From NCBI GenBank assembly GCA_049303335.1, contig JBAQNA010000047.1, forward strand, positions 1 to 34,036: 34,036 bases of DNA, written 5' to 3'. A program made the position numbers and the translations under genes. The notes below the pieces were generated by a model, which saw only the letters and a program-made list of their open reading frames with translations, did no database searches and was not told the origin of the DNA. Shown one piece after another: positions 21,794-29,816 of this stretch (positions within the stretch are counted from its first letter, which is position 1; each line of letters starts with the position of its first letter). This stretch comes from DAIDAN01 sp049303335. Its GTDB lineage: Archaea; Aenigmatarchaeota; Aenigmatarchaeia; Aenigmatarchaeales; DAIDAN01.

Positions 21794-23200
21794 ATGAAAC
21801 TTGCGCTTGTCAGCCTGGAAAGGAACGAGCCGGACCCGCCGATGGGTCTTGCATACATAGCTTCATATCTGCGCAAGTATGGGAATTTTGACAATACTGT
21901 TATTGTGGACAAGGAAGATCCAATAAAACGCCTGCGGAAAGAAAAACCTGATTTGATAGGCGTTGGATCCATGACATATGAATTTCCGAGGGCAAGAATT
22001 ATTGCAAAACAAATAAAGGAGGAATTTGATGTCCCTACAATTATCGGGGGACATCATATCACATTGATGCCACATCATTTTGAAAGTTCGGGCTATGATT
22101 TGGCGGTCATAGGCGAAGGCGAGCAGACAATGCTTGATCTCGTGAACATATTTGAAAGGCGAGATTTTAATGCGGAAGACTTGAGAAAAGTTAAAGGGAT
22201 AGCTTTCAGGGAAAATGACAAGGTCATATTTACAGAAAAGAGGCCACTTGCTGAAAATCTTGATTTCATACCATATCCTGCAAGAGATTTGCTAAAAATG
22301 GACGAGTATTACAAGACCTTGCGAAGGGCAACGTTCAAAAAGTTCGGAATATATCTTCCGATGTTCACTTCAATAGGATGCCCATACAAATGCGCTTTCT
22401 GTTCCATATCAGTATTCTGGCAGAAGGCAAGGTTTCATTCGGCAGAATATGTTGTCGGCGAGATGAAGGAACTCGTTGAAAAATGGGGTGCTGATGGAAT
22501 AATCTTGTATGATGACCTTTTCATTGCCGATAAAAATAGAGTTGAGAAAATAGCAGCGCTCCTCAAGGAGGAAGGCCTTACGGACAGGGTAAAATTTCAT
22601 ATGTATGGCAGGGCAAATCTTATTGATGAAAGCATATGCAGGACATTAAAGAGTATGAATGTTGCAATAACTGAGTTCGGCCTTGAGTCAGGCTCAGAGA
22701 GAACATTAAGCTACCTTAAAGGCGGAAATGTTACTGTCGCGCAAAATAGGAATGCTTTGAAACTCTGTAAGCAATTCGATTTCAAGACCATCGGGAGTTT
22801 TATAATCGGATGTCCCGGAGAAACAGAAGACGACTTGAAACAAACCATGGCTCTTGTAAAGGATTCCAATCTAGACCAAGCGCATGTATACCAGCTTACT
22901 CCTTTTCCAGGCACAAAAATCTGGGAATATGCAAAGCAGAAAGGATTTGTAAACGATTCTCCCGACTTTGACTTAAATAGGATATATCTTCGAATGTTCA
23001 AGGAAAATCTGGTTCTCACCGACGAAATTTCACCGCAAAAACTGAAGGAATGGTACGAGCTTTTCCAGAAAGAAGTTGAGAAGAAAATTAAAAAGACAAG
23101 CATGCTGTCATATGCGAAGCATCTCAAGGCGAAGCATATGAAGTACCTGTTTACAAAAAGGTTCATACGAAAGGTTTTGAGATACGGGAACATGATATGA
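21794..23200 (+). CDS. B12-binding-type radical SAM enzyme
   Basis: A 468-residue enzyme with an N-terminal cobalamin-binding-like domain: PDPPMGLAYIASYLRKYG (residues 13-30), TIIGGHHITLMPHHF (82-96) and LAVIGEGEQT (103-112). The radical SAM domain has SIGCPYKCAFC (C196, C200, C203), then ILYDDLF, EFGLESGSERTL and SFIIGCPGETEDD. The basic C-terminal 60 residues may contact membrane. It is a paralogue of the enzyme at 10019: both have YPARDLL or FPARDLL before the cluster and an FWQ segment after it. Family reactions include carbon methylation and ring formation. ATG 21794 is preferred over ATG 21788 because AAAGGT then sits at proper spacing. It is first in a long plus-strand run. Confidence 0.9.
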   Translation: MKLALVSLERNEPDPPMGLAYIASYLRKYGNFDNTVIVDKEDPIKRLRKEKPDLIGVGSMTYEFPRARIIAKQIKEEFDVPTIIGGHHITLMPHHFESSGYDLAVIGEGEQTMLDLVNIFERRDFNAEDLRKVKGIAFRENDKVIFTEKRPLAENLDFIPYPARDLLKMDEYYKTLRRATFKKFGIYLPMFTSIGCPYKCAFCSISVFWQKARFHSAEYVVGEMKELVEKWGADGIILYDDLFIADKNRVEKIAALLKEEGLTDRVKFHMYGRANLIDESICRTLKSMNVAITEFGLESGSERTLSYLKGGNVTVAQNRNALKLCKQFDFKTIGSFIIGCPGETEDDLKQTMALVKDSNLDQAHVYQLTPFPGTKIWEYAKQKGFVNDSPDFDLNRIYLRMFKENLVLTDEISPQKLKEWYELFQKEVEKKIKKTSMLSYAKHLKAKHMKYLFTKRFIRKVLRYGNMI

Positions 23201-23216
23201 ATTAAAAGGGGAAAAA

Positions 23217-24347
23217 ATGAAAATCGCAATCGTCATCCGCTGCTGCCGCTGCCACGGCTCGTCGCGGTATGCGCTGGAAGTCACTAAAAGGCTTGTCAGG
23301 GACAACGAAGTTCACGTTTTCACGAACAACTGGGACGAGCTTGACAAAAGGGTTGTGATACACAAGGTGCCGACGTTCTCGAACAGCTTTTACGTTTACG
23401 AGGCATCGTTCATAACGCTTGCTTCGGCAATGATGAAAATGAATAAGTTTGACGTGACAATGGCGCAGCCCACAAGATTCTTTTCGCCAGATGTCGGATA
23501 TATGCAATTTGTCTATCGCGAGTGGGCGAACTACAAGAAGGCGAATGGGATTCCGATGGCGTTCGGCGACAGCGTGCTTCCCGCAATAGAGAAGATGAAC
23601 GTGGAGAAGGCGAAAAAAATAATCGTGATGTCGCAGGTGCTGAAAAACGAGGTCCTTAAAAATTACAATGTTCCGGACGAAAAAGTTGAAGTAATATACA
23701 GCGGCGTGAACTGCGATGAATTTTCCCCCGACAATAAAAAATTATACAACAGCGGCATAAGGAAAAAGCTGGGGATAGAGGAAAATGACATCGTACTTTT
23801 GTTCGTTGGCAATCCTTACAACAGGAAAGGGTTGGAATATGCTGTGCGGGCGCTGCCCTTGATAAACGAGAAGCGCGTGAAGCTGCTTGTGATGGGAAAG
23901 GATTTGGGGGACGAGAAAATAGCGAACTACCAGGCGCTGGCGAAAAAAATCGGCGTAGGCGACAAACTGGTATACGGCGGCTTCACAAACGAGATAAAAA
24001 AATATTTCTCGGTAGGGGACATTTTTGTTTTTCCGACGCTTTACGAGCCGTTCGGGCTTGTTATAACCGAGGCGATGGCATCCGGCATGCCTGACATCGT
24101 GAGCAAATGCGCAGGCGCTGCCGAACTGATAGAAGACGGGAAGGAAGGACTTCTGCTGGACAATCCGAAAAGTTCCGAAGAGATAGCCGAGAAAATAAAC
24201 TACCTCATAGACAACAACCTTTTCAGGAAAATGGGAAAGGCGGCGCGCGCAAAAGCCGAAACATTCACCTGGGACAATACGGTAAAGCAGATGCTTTCCG
24301 TCTTTGAGGAAGCCGCCGAGATGAAAAGAAGGAACATAAAATATTAA
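23217..24347 (+). CDS. Glycosyltransferase family 4 (GT-B fold)
   Basis: A 376-residue transferase. The N-terminal domain opens KIAIVIRCCRCHGSSRYALE, a variant of the glycine-rich acceptor loop with an unusual cysteine cluster (C9, C10, C12). The donor domain shows LLFVGNPYNRKGLEYAVRAL (194-213) and the E-x7-E signature EPFGLVITE (277-285). No membrane helix is visible. AAAAGGGG lies 5 bases before the ATG, and the gap to the upstream radical SAM gene is 16 bases, so they are co-transcribed. It probably adds a sugar to the lipid-linked glycan. Its stop codon is followed by the homing endonuclease gene rather than by the rest of the biosynthetic run. Donor specificity is unknown. Confidence 0.92.
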   Translation: MKIAIVIRCCRCHGSSRYALEVTKRLVRDNEVHVFTNNWDELDKRVVIHKVPTFSNSFYVYEASFITLASAMMKMNKFDVTMAQPTRFFSPDVGYMQFVYREWANYKKANGIPMAFGDSVLPAIEKMNVEKAKKIIVMSQVLKNEVLKNYNVPDEKVEVIYSGVNCDEFSPDNKKLYNSGIRKKLGIEENDIVLLFVGNPYNRKGLEYAVRALPLINEKRVKLLVMGKDLGDEKIANYQALAKKIGVGDKLVYGGFTNEIKKYFSVGDIFVFPTLYEPFGLVITEAMASGMPDIVSKCAGAAELIEDGKEGLLLDNPKSSEEIAEKINYLIDNNLFRKMGKAARAKAETFTWDNTVKQMLSVFEEAAEMKRRNIKY

Positions 24348-24414
24348 AACGCTTTTCCTGAAAACCGTAAATATGAATTAATTTAACACGCCTTAAGATA
24401 CAAAATAAGGGACC

Positions 24415-24422
24415 TTTAAATA
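24415..24422 (+). promoter_or_regulatory. TATA-like box for the homing endonuclease gene
   Basis: TTTAAATA is centred about 25 bases before ATG 24444, and no Shine-Dalgarno sequence precedes that ATG. The endonuclease therefore appears to have its own leaderless promoter within the biosynthetic run. Confidence 0.5.
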
Positions 24423-24443
24423 TGTAATTTTATACTGTTCTAT

Positions 24444-25616
24444 ATGATAAAGAGAAAAACACCTTGGAATAAAGGTCTGACAAAAGAAACAGATGAGCGG
24501 CTTAGGAAAATATCAGAATCAAAAACAGGCGTAAAACGGTCTAAAGAAACAATAAGAAAGATGTCTGAGGCGATGAGAGGAAAGAACCATCCAAATTACG
24601 GCAAACACTTTTCAAGGGAAACAAGGCAAAGGATTTCCCAGGCAAAGATGAGCAAAAATCCCGAGAACTTATCTGAAGAATTTACGGAAGATTGCAGGCA
24701 AGTGCTGTTGGGCAGCTTGCTGGGCGACGGCAGCTTGTCATGTGGCAACGGAAAAAATTACTATATGGAGGAAGTTCACTGTTTAAAACAAAAAGAATAT
24801 CTGCTTTGGAAAAACAGTTATTTTAGGATTTTTAATGGCAAAACCAGATTTAAAACAAACAAGAATTACAGGTCTTTTGCATTAAAGACATTAAGCTATC
24901 CCATATTGACAGACTATTACAAGCTGTTTTACCCAAACCGAACTAAAACGGTTTCAGAAGATATTCTCAACCAATTAAAAGAATTAGGATTGACCGTATG
25001 GTATTTGGATGACGGGCATATTACAACATTGGAAGATATGATAAGGTTAGCCACGGACGGATACAGTTACAAAGAAAATAATCTGATTCAAAAACACTTT
25101 ACGGAGAAATGGGGGCTTCACCCATACGTAGGCAAAAGAAACGGAAAGTACTATTATATATTGTTTAACAAGAGAGACTCTGAAAAGCTCTTGGAGATAT
25201 TTAAGAAGGTTTTCAGGAAATATAAAATACCCGAATCCATGTTTTACAAGCTTGGAAGTTTTTGGAAAGGAAATGCAAAAAAGATAGAAGATGCCCGCAA
25301 AAATAAAAACGAATATAAAAGATCTTGGAGAAAGAAAAGAAGCGAAATAAGCAAAAAGAAAAAGCTGAAAGAACTCGCCTTAAAAGGATTGAAGATAAGA
25401 AAGTTATATTGGGAAAAAGGAATGGATTCTGCCAAAATAGGCAGAATTATGGGTTACAGCGGCGGAGGCATAAGAAAAATTATGAGAAAGCTTGATATAC
25501 CACGAAGAACTCCTAGCGAAGTTCATTCGGGAGAGAGAAATGGTTTTTACAGAAAGCATCACGGTAAAGAATCAAGGATAAAAATATCAAGGAATCGTTG
25601 GGGAAAAAATAGGTGA
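24444..25616 (+). CDS. Free-standing LAGLIDADG homing endonuclease with NUMOD3 repeats
   Basis: A 390-residue mobile DNA endonuclease. The N-terminus has two to three NUMOD3-type DNA-binding repeats (PWNKGLTKETDERLRKISES; RSKETIRKMSEAMRGKNHPN; then FSRETRQRISQAK, about residues 7-69). The LAGLIDADG_2-type core has its first motif LLGSLLGDGSLS (88-99, D95) and second motif LTVWYLDDGHIT (183-194, D189/D190). A lysine-rich linker leads to a helix-turn-helix (SAKIGRIMGYSGGGIRKIMR) and a last NUMOD3-like segment around HSGERNGFYRKHHG. The catalytic acidic residues are present, so it is probably active. It sits between two intact genes, not in an intron or intein. Its DNA is AT-rich (17 G/C in 25261-25320), unlike its neighbours, which indicates transfer. 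Its TGA lies within the next gene's ribosome binding site. Confidence 0.93.
   Translation: MIKRKTPWNKGLTKETDERLRKISESKTGVKRSKETIRKMSEAMRGKNHPNYGKHFSRETRQRISQAKMSKNPENLSEEFTEDCRQVLLGSLLGDGSLSCGNGKNYYMEEVHCLKQKEYLLWKNSYFRIFNGKTRFKTNKNYRSFALKTLSYPILTDYYKLFYPNRTKTVSEDILNQLKELGLTVWYLDDGHITTLEDMIRLATDGYSYKENNLIQKHFTEKWGLHPYVGKRNGKYYYILFNKRDSEKLLEIFKKVFRKYKIPESMFYKLGSFWKGNAKKIEDARKNKNEYKRSWRKKRSEISKKKKLKELALKGLKIRKLYWEKGMDSAKIGRIMGYSGGGIRKIMRKLDIPRRTPSEVHSGERNGFYRKHHGKESRIKISRNRWGKNR
25612..25616 (+). promoter_or_regulatory. Shine-Dalgarno site overlapping the endonuclease stop
   Basis: GGTGA sits 4 bases before ATG 25621 and contains the endonuclease stop codon TGA. This matches the GGTGA sites at 4823, 5116 and 27061. 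The mobile gene ends exactly here, leaving the downstream ribosome binding site intact, so the two are translationally coupled. Confidence 0.6.
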
Positions 25617-25620
25617 TGAA

Positions 25621-27054
25621 ATGAAGGTTTTGGCATTAAATCCGCCATTTTTTGAAAAGTTTTCGAGACAATCCCGTTCGCCATGTGTCACGAAAGGGGG
25701 TACCCTATACATGCCTTATTTTTTATCATATATGGCAGGCGTCTTGGAGAAAAATGGTTTTGAAGTTTCGCTTGTTGACGCGGTGGCCAATTGCTGGAGC
25801 AGGGAACAGACGGTTCAGTTTGCAAAAGAATTCAACCCGCGGCTTATAGTCATAGACACGAGCACGCCTTCAATTGTCAATGATATGCAGGTTGCAGACG
25901 CGCTCAAGAACGATTTGCCGGATTCGCACATAACGCTGGTTGGCACGCACCCTACCGCTCTGCCCGACGAGACTCTGAAAAAATGCAACGCCGATTCCGT
26001 GTGCCGCGGCGAGTATGATTACACTGTCCGCGACCTCGCGGCGGCATTGAAAGAAAAGAAATCATTAAAAACGATAGATGGATTGTCTTTCAGGTACGAT
26101 TCGAAAATTATCCACAATGAAAAGCGTGAATTGATAAAAAACCTTGACGAGCTGCCTTTTGTCTCCGAAGTTTTTTTGAGGCATTTCGGGATGGACGGGA
26201 TAAAAAAATATTTCTACGCGTCGCTTCGCTGGCCGCAAATGACAATGCTCACGGCGAGGGGCTGCCCATACAACTGTTTCTTTTGCAATTCTCCGATGAA
26301 GCATTCCTACCGGGCGAGGTCGATAGAAAACGTTGTTGCGGAGCTCGAGTTCATACGGAAGGAAATGCCTTTCGTCAAGGAGATAATGTTCGAGGACGAG
26401 ACCTTTCCAGCGGTGAAGGAAAGAACGATAAAACTGTGTGACGAAATCGTGAAAAGAAAGATAAAATTGAAGTGGTCGTGCAACGCGCGCGTGAACACGG
26501 ACCTGGAAACGCTGAAGGCGATGAAGCGCGCGGGCTGCAGGCTTATGTGCGTCGGCTTCGAGGCATCCGAAAAAGCGGTGTTGGATTCGATAGACAAGAA
26601 GACAACGAAAGACATGCAGCTCGAGTTTATGAAAAACTCAAGAAAGGCGGGCCTGCTTGTGAACGGCTGTTTCATCTTCGGCCTGCCTTCCGACACAAAG
26701 GAGACGATGAGAAGAACGCTCGAGTTTGCAAAGGAACTGAACTGCGACACCGCGCAGCTGTATCCGCTTATGGTCTACCCCGGCACAGCCTCCTACGAAT
26801 GGGCGAAGAAAAACGGCTTCATAACAACGGAAGACTATTCAAACTGGCTCACGCCAGACGGCCAGATGACCACGACGCTTTCGCGCCCGGACCTGACAAA
26901 AGAAGAATTGCTGGCTTTCTGCGACCTGGCGAGAAAGGAATATTATATGCGCGCGGGTTATATCGCCCCGAAAATCCTGCAGAGCATAAAAAATCCGGAG
27001 GAGGCTGTCCGCACGCTGAAGGCCGCAAAGACGTTTTTCAGGCATTTGAAGTAG
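25621..27054 (+). CDS. B12-binding-type radical SAM enzyme, BchE/HpnJ-like layout
   Basis: A 477-residue enzyme. The N-terminal cobalamin-binding-like region begins VLALNPPFFEKFSRQSR and continues GGTLYMPYFLSYMAGVLEKN, a layout seen in BchE/HpnJ-type proteins. VGTHPTALPDETLKKC and VCRGEYDYT replace the usual GGxH...GEGE. The radical SAM cluster is ARGCPYNCFFC (C215, C219, C222), followed by FEDETFP, VGFEASEKAV and CFIFGLPSDTKETM. Products could be a cyclised, methylated or contracted sugar or lipid headgroup; the family resemblance alone does not decide. The start is fixed by GGTGA 4 bases upstream. The next GT2 gene follows directly. It was probably adjacent to the GT4 at 23217 before the endonuclease inserted. 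Confidence 0.9.
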   Translation: MKVLALNPPFFEKFSRQSRSPCVTKGGTLYMPYFLSYMAGVLEKNGFEVSLVDAVANCWSREQTVQFAKEFNPRLIVIDTSTPSIVNDMQVADALKNDLPDSHITLVGTHPTALPDETLKKCNADSVCRGEYDYTVRDLAAALKEKKSLKTIDGLSFRYDSKIIHNEKRELIKNLDELPFVSEVFLRHFGMDGIKKYFYASLRWPQMTMLTARGCPYNCFFCNSPMKHSYRARSIENVVAELEFIRKEMPFVKEIMFEDETFPAVKERTIKLCDEIVKRKIKLKWSCNARVNTDLETLKAMKRAGCRLMCVGFEASEKAVLDSIDKKTTKDMQLEFMKNSRKAGLLVNGCFIFGLPSDTKETMRRTLEFAKELNCDTAQLYPLMVYPGTASYEWAKKNGFITTEDYSNWLTPDGQMTTTLSRPDLTKEELLAFCDLARKEYYMRAGYIAPKILQSIKNPEEAVRTLKAAKTFFRHLK

Positions 27055-27069
27055 ATGAATGGTGATATT

Positions 27070-27756
27070 TTGAAGCTGTCAATAATTACCCCAGTTTACA
27101 ACGAGGAAGGTACGGTCAAGCAGCTGATGGAAATGGTGTCTTCCGTGAAATATCCGCTGGAATACGAACACGTTGTGGTCAACGACGGCTCAACCGACGG
27201 GACTGTTAAAAAGATAATTGAAGCGAAAAACGGGAATGTAAAGTTTATCAACCTGCAAAAAAACGGAGGAAAGGGTTTTGCAATAAGGCAAGGGCTGAAA
27301 GAAGCTTCGGGTGACATATTTATCATTCAGGATGCAGACCTTGAGTATGATCCAAAACAAATACCTGCGATAATAAAGCCTATCGTTGACGGAAAAACGG
27401 AAGTTGTTTTTGGTTCAAGGTATATGTGCATTCAAGGCGGATACCAAAACCATTTACACAACTTCGGAAACAAATTTTTGACTTTAATGACGAATATGAT
27501 TTATGGGACAAGGCTGACTGATATGGAAACCTGCTACAAAAGTTTCACAAAAAATGTTCTGAACAGCATGAATCTGAAATGCACACGCTTTGACTTCGAG
27601 CCCGAGATAACGGCAAAAATAGCAAAGAAAAAATTCAGCATCCTGGAAGTTCCCATAAAAGTGAATCCGAGAAGGCACGAAGAGGGAAAGAAGATAACCT
27701 GGAGGGATGGATTCAAGGCGCTTTTTTATCTCATAAAATACAGGTTTGCGGATTAA
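27070..27756 (+). CDS. Dpm1/DPMS-like glycosyltransferase family 2
   Basis: A 228-residue GT2 enzyme of the polyprenyl-phosphate glycosyltransferase type. Motifs are LSIITPVYNEEGTV (residues 3-16), VVVNDGSTDGTV (35-46), GGKGFAIRQGLKEASG (66-81), the metal site QDADLEYDP (87-95), and LTDMETCYKSF, which is typical of DPMS-like proteins. It has no C-terminal membrane helices, so it would work at the membrane surface. An ATG at 27055 is in frame and abuts the upstream stop codon, but TTG 27070 has GGTGA 4 bases before it and gives the standard family start, so I prefer it. It lies between two B12 radical SAM genes, suggesting its product or acceptor is one they modify. The sugar is unknown. Confidence 0.9.
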   Translation: MKLSIITPVYNEEGTVKQLMEMVSSVKYPLEYEHVVVNDGSTDGTVKKIIEAKNGNVKFINLQKNGGKGFAIRQGLKEASGDIFIIQDADLEYDPKQIPAIIKPIVDGKTEVVFGSRYMCIQGGYQNHLHNFGNKFLTLMTNMIYGTRLTDMETCYKSFTKNVLNSMNLKCTRFDFEPEITAKIAKKKFSILEVPIKVNPRRHEEGKKITWRDGFKALFYLIKYRFAD

Positions 27757-27772
27757 CGATTTTAGTGGTTTG

Positions 27773-29191
27773 ATGAAAATAATGTTCACGTATCTCAACC
27801 CAATGGGGCTGCCTTACATAGACCTTGGCATAGCAAGCCTCTCCGCAACGCTGAAGTCAAAGGGGCATGACACAAAGTTGCTGGATTTCACTTTTGGAAT
27901 GAAAAACGCCGAAGCCGTTAGGCAGGTAAAAGAGTATGACCCGGACATAATATGCATAACTGCAAAGACAAACGAATTCAGTCTTGCCGTGCAATTCGCA
28001 ACACTGCTCAAGAAAAACTTTGACAAGCCGATATTTTGCGGAGGAATCCACCCTACGGTTGCCCCGGAGGATGCGGTAAAACACCCCTGCTTTGACGGGA
28101 TATGCAGGGGAGAAGGGGAAGTCGTGCTGCTGGAGCTTGTGAGAAAGATAGAAAAGAAAGAAGATTATACAGACACCCTGAATTTCTGGTTCAGGAAAGG
28201 CGGGAAAATAATAAGGAACGAAATCGGGACTCTTGTTGAAAACCTTGACTCCCTGCCGCTGTTCGATTACGACATATACGATATGGAAAAATATCTCAGG
28301 TCAAGAGCGGGAAATATGGATTACATCTTATCCCGCGGCTGCCCCTTTACATGCACGTACTGCATCAACAACGTGCTCCAGAAAATTTATGCAGGAAAAG
28401 GCAAGTACGTGAGAAGCAAGTCAGTCGGAAAAATAATGCAGGAGCTGAAGGAGCTGAAGGGAAGATACGAAGTCGTTGCGTTCAGGTTCCATGACGAGAT
28501 GTTCAACATAGACCACAAGCGCCTGAAAGAGTTCTGCGAAACATACGCAAGGGAAATAAAAACGCCATTCGAGTGCGACTTGAGGGTTGACTTTTGTTCC
28601 GAGGAAATGTTTCAATGGCTTAAGAATGCAGGATGTTTCAAGGTGAGCATGGCGATAGAGAGCGGCGACCCCGAGCTCAGGGAAAAGCTGCTGAACAAGA
28701 AAATAACAGACGACCAAATAATTGGCGCTTTTAGGTGGGCAAAAAAGGCAGGCATACATACGATGTCTTACAACATGCTCGGATTCCCGTTCGAAACAAG
28801 GGAGCAAATGCAGAAAACGATTGACATAAACAGGGAGATAAAGGCGGACAGCATACAGGCCTCTATATTCACGCCGTTTCCCGGAACGAACCTGAGGGAA
28901 TTTTCCATCAATGAGGGCATTCTGAAGAAAGACGATTTTGACATGTCATACTACACCGGCACGTATCTGAGAAACGATAAGATAAGCGACAAGGAGCTTT
29001 TCAAAATCCAGAAAAGGTTTGCGTATTACTGTTACAAGGACAGGTCGTTGCCAAAGGCGCTGCTACTCCTGCTTCGCGGGGAAATAATACCTGTTTACCT
29101 GAAAGCGGGAAGGCACATACCGGTGTGGTTCAAGTATCTCATATACAAAATATTTTGGAATTCAAAGGTTTTCAGGTTCATGAGCAAGTGA
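27773..29191 (+). CDS. B12-binding-type radical SAM enzyme
   Basis: A 472-residue enzyme. The N-terminal domain has YLNPMGLPYIDLGIASLSAT (residues 7-26), IFCGGIHPTVAPEDAVKHP (87-105) and ICRGEGEVVLLEL (110-122), the cobalamin-binding pattern. The radical SAM cluster is SRGCPFTCTYC (C190, C194, C197), then FRFHDEMF, AIESGDPEL and NMLGFPFETREQ. The C-terminal part is basic and aromatic. ATG 27773 is chosen over an in-frame TTG at 27746, which would overlap the preceding gene; a GTGGT is just upstream. The reaction is unknown; carbon methylation or C-C bond formation on a glycan or lipid is most likely. It is the third B12-type enzyme in this run. Confidence 0.9.
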   Translation: MKIMFTYLNPMGLPYIDLGIASLSATLKSKGHDTKLLDFTFGMKNAEAVRQVKEYDPDIICITAKTNEFSLAVQFATLLKKNFDKPIFCGGIHPTVAPEDAVKHPCFDGICRGEGEVVLLELVRKIEKKEDYTDTLNFWFRKGGKIIRNEIGTLVENLDSLPLFDYDIYDMEKYLRSRAGNMDYILSRGCPFTCTYCINNVLQKIYAGKGKYVRSKSVGKIMQELKELKGRYEVVAFRFHDEMFNIDHKRLKEFCETYAREIKTPFECDLRVDFCSEEMFQWLKNAGCFKVSMAIESGDPELREKLLNKKITDDQIIGAFRWAKKAGIHTMSYNMLGFPFETREQMQKTIDINREIKADSIQASIFTPFPGTNLREFSINEGILKKDDFDMSYYTGTYLRNDKISDKELFKIQKRFAYYCYKDRSLPKALLLLLRGEIIPVYLKAGRHIPVWFKYLIYKIFWNSKVFRFMSK

Positions 29192-29208
29192 TTTCATATT
29201 AACTGTAG

Positions 29209-29226
29209 AAATAATATTATATAAAA
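29209..29226 (+). promoter_or_regulatory. AT-rich TATA-like stretch before the methyltransferase
   Basis: The AT-rich run from AATAATATTATATAAAA spans the only gap over 40 bases in this part of the run. A box near 29213 would give a leaderless start at ATG 29237; one near 29220 would fit less well. It may start a second transcript covering 29237-31989. Confidence 0.35.
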
Positions 29227-29236
29227 AGATGATTTT

Positions 29237-29782
29237 ATGGAAAATCTGTTCGAGCCCTATTTCAGGAGAAAAAGGATTGAAATGGTGAGGAGGCACATCA
29301 CGCCGGATTCGGTTGTCTGCGACATAGGCTGCGGCTTCGACGGCACGGTTCTGCGCGGGCTGCGGGGCCACATAAGAAAAGGCATAGGAATTGACAAGAA
29401 AGTGTCAAATAAAAAGTTCGAAAATATAGAATTAAGAAGAATCCTTGTCGGCGGGAGGCTGCCAAAAATGGAAAAGTCGGATTATGTGCTGATGCTGGCG
29501 GTGCTTGAGCACCTTGAAAAACCAGAGGAAATACTTATAGAATGCAGAAGAATATTGAAGAAAGGCGGAAAGATATTGCTCACGACGCCGTCCCCGAAAA
29601 GCAAGTATATATTGGAATTTTTATCCATATTGAGATTGGTAAGCCCTGAAGAGATAAGGGACCACAAGCATTATTTTTCGCCGAAGGAACTCCACGACCT
29701 GCTGCTGAAGTGCGGATTCAGAAACACATACATAAAATCATTTGAGGCAGGCCTGAACACGCTTGCCGTTGCTTTGAAATAA
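29237..29782 (+). CDS. Class I SAM-dependent methyltransferase (short)
   Basis: A 181-residue protein, short for the Methyltransf_11/23 group but with its core intact. Motif I is VVCDIGCGFDGTVLRGL (residues 26-42) and the acidic end of strand 2 is GIGIDKKV. LMLAVLEHLEKPEEIL is motif II, and LKKGGKILLTTPSP (motif III) is nearly identical in type to other glycan-locus methyltransferases. DHKHYFSPKELHDLLLKCGF is the usual C-terminal block. It probably O- or C-methylates a sugar or a lipid-linked intermediate. The downstream radical SAM gene begins 34 bases later with its own ribosome binding site, so they are co-transcribed. Confidence 0.88.
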   Translation: MENLFEPYFRRKRIEMVRRHITPDSVVCDIGCGFDGTVLRGLRGHIRKGIGIDKKVSNKKFENIELRRILVGGRLPKMEKSDYVLMLAVLEHLEKPEEILIECRRILKKGGKILLTTPSPKSKYILEFLSILRLVSPEEIRDHKHYFSPKELHDLLLKCGFRNTYIKSFEAGLNTLAVALK

Positions 29783-29816
29783 TGAATTGTTTTTTTGTCG
29801 CATCAAAGGTGTCAAA

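Noticed and set aside
24444..25616. Endonuclease as part of an intein or group I intron
   Set aside because: Both flanking genes are intact with their own starts and stops, and no splice-junction residues or conserved intron structure were seen.
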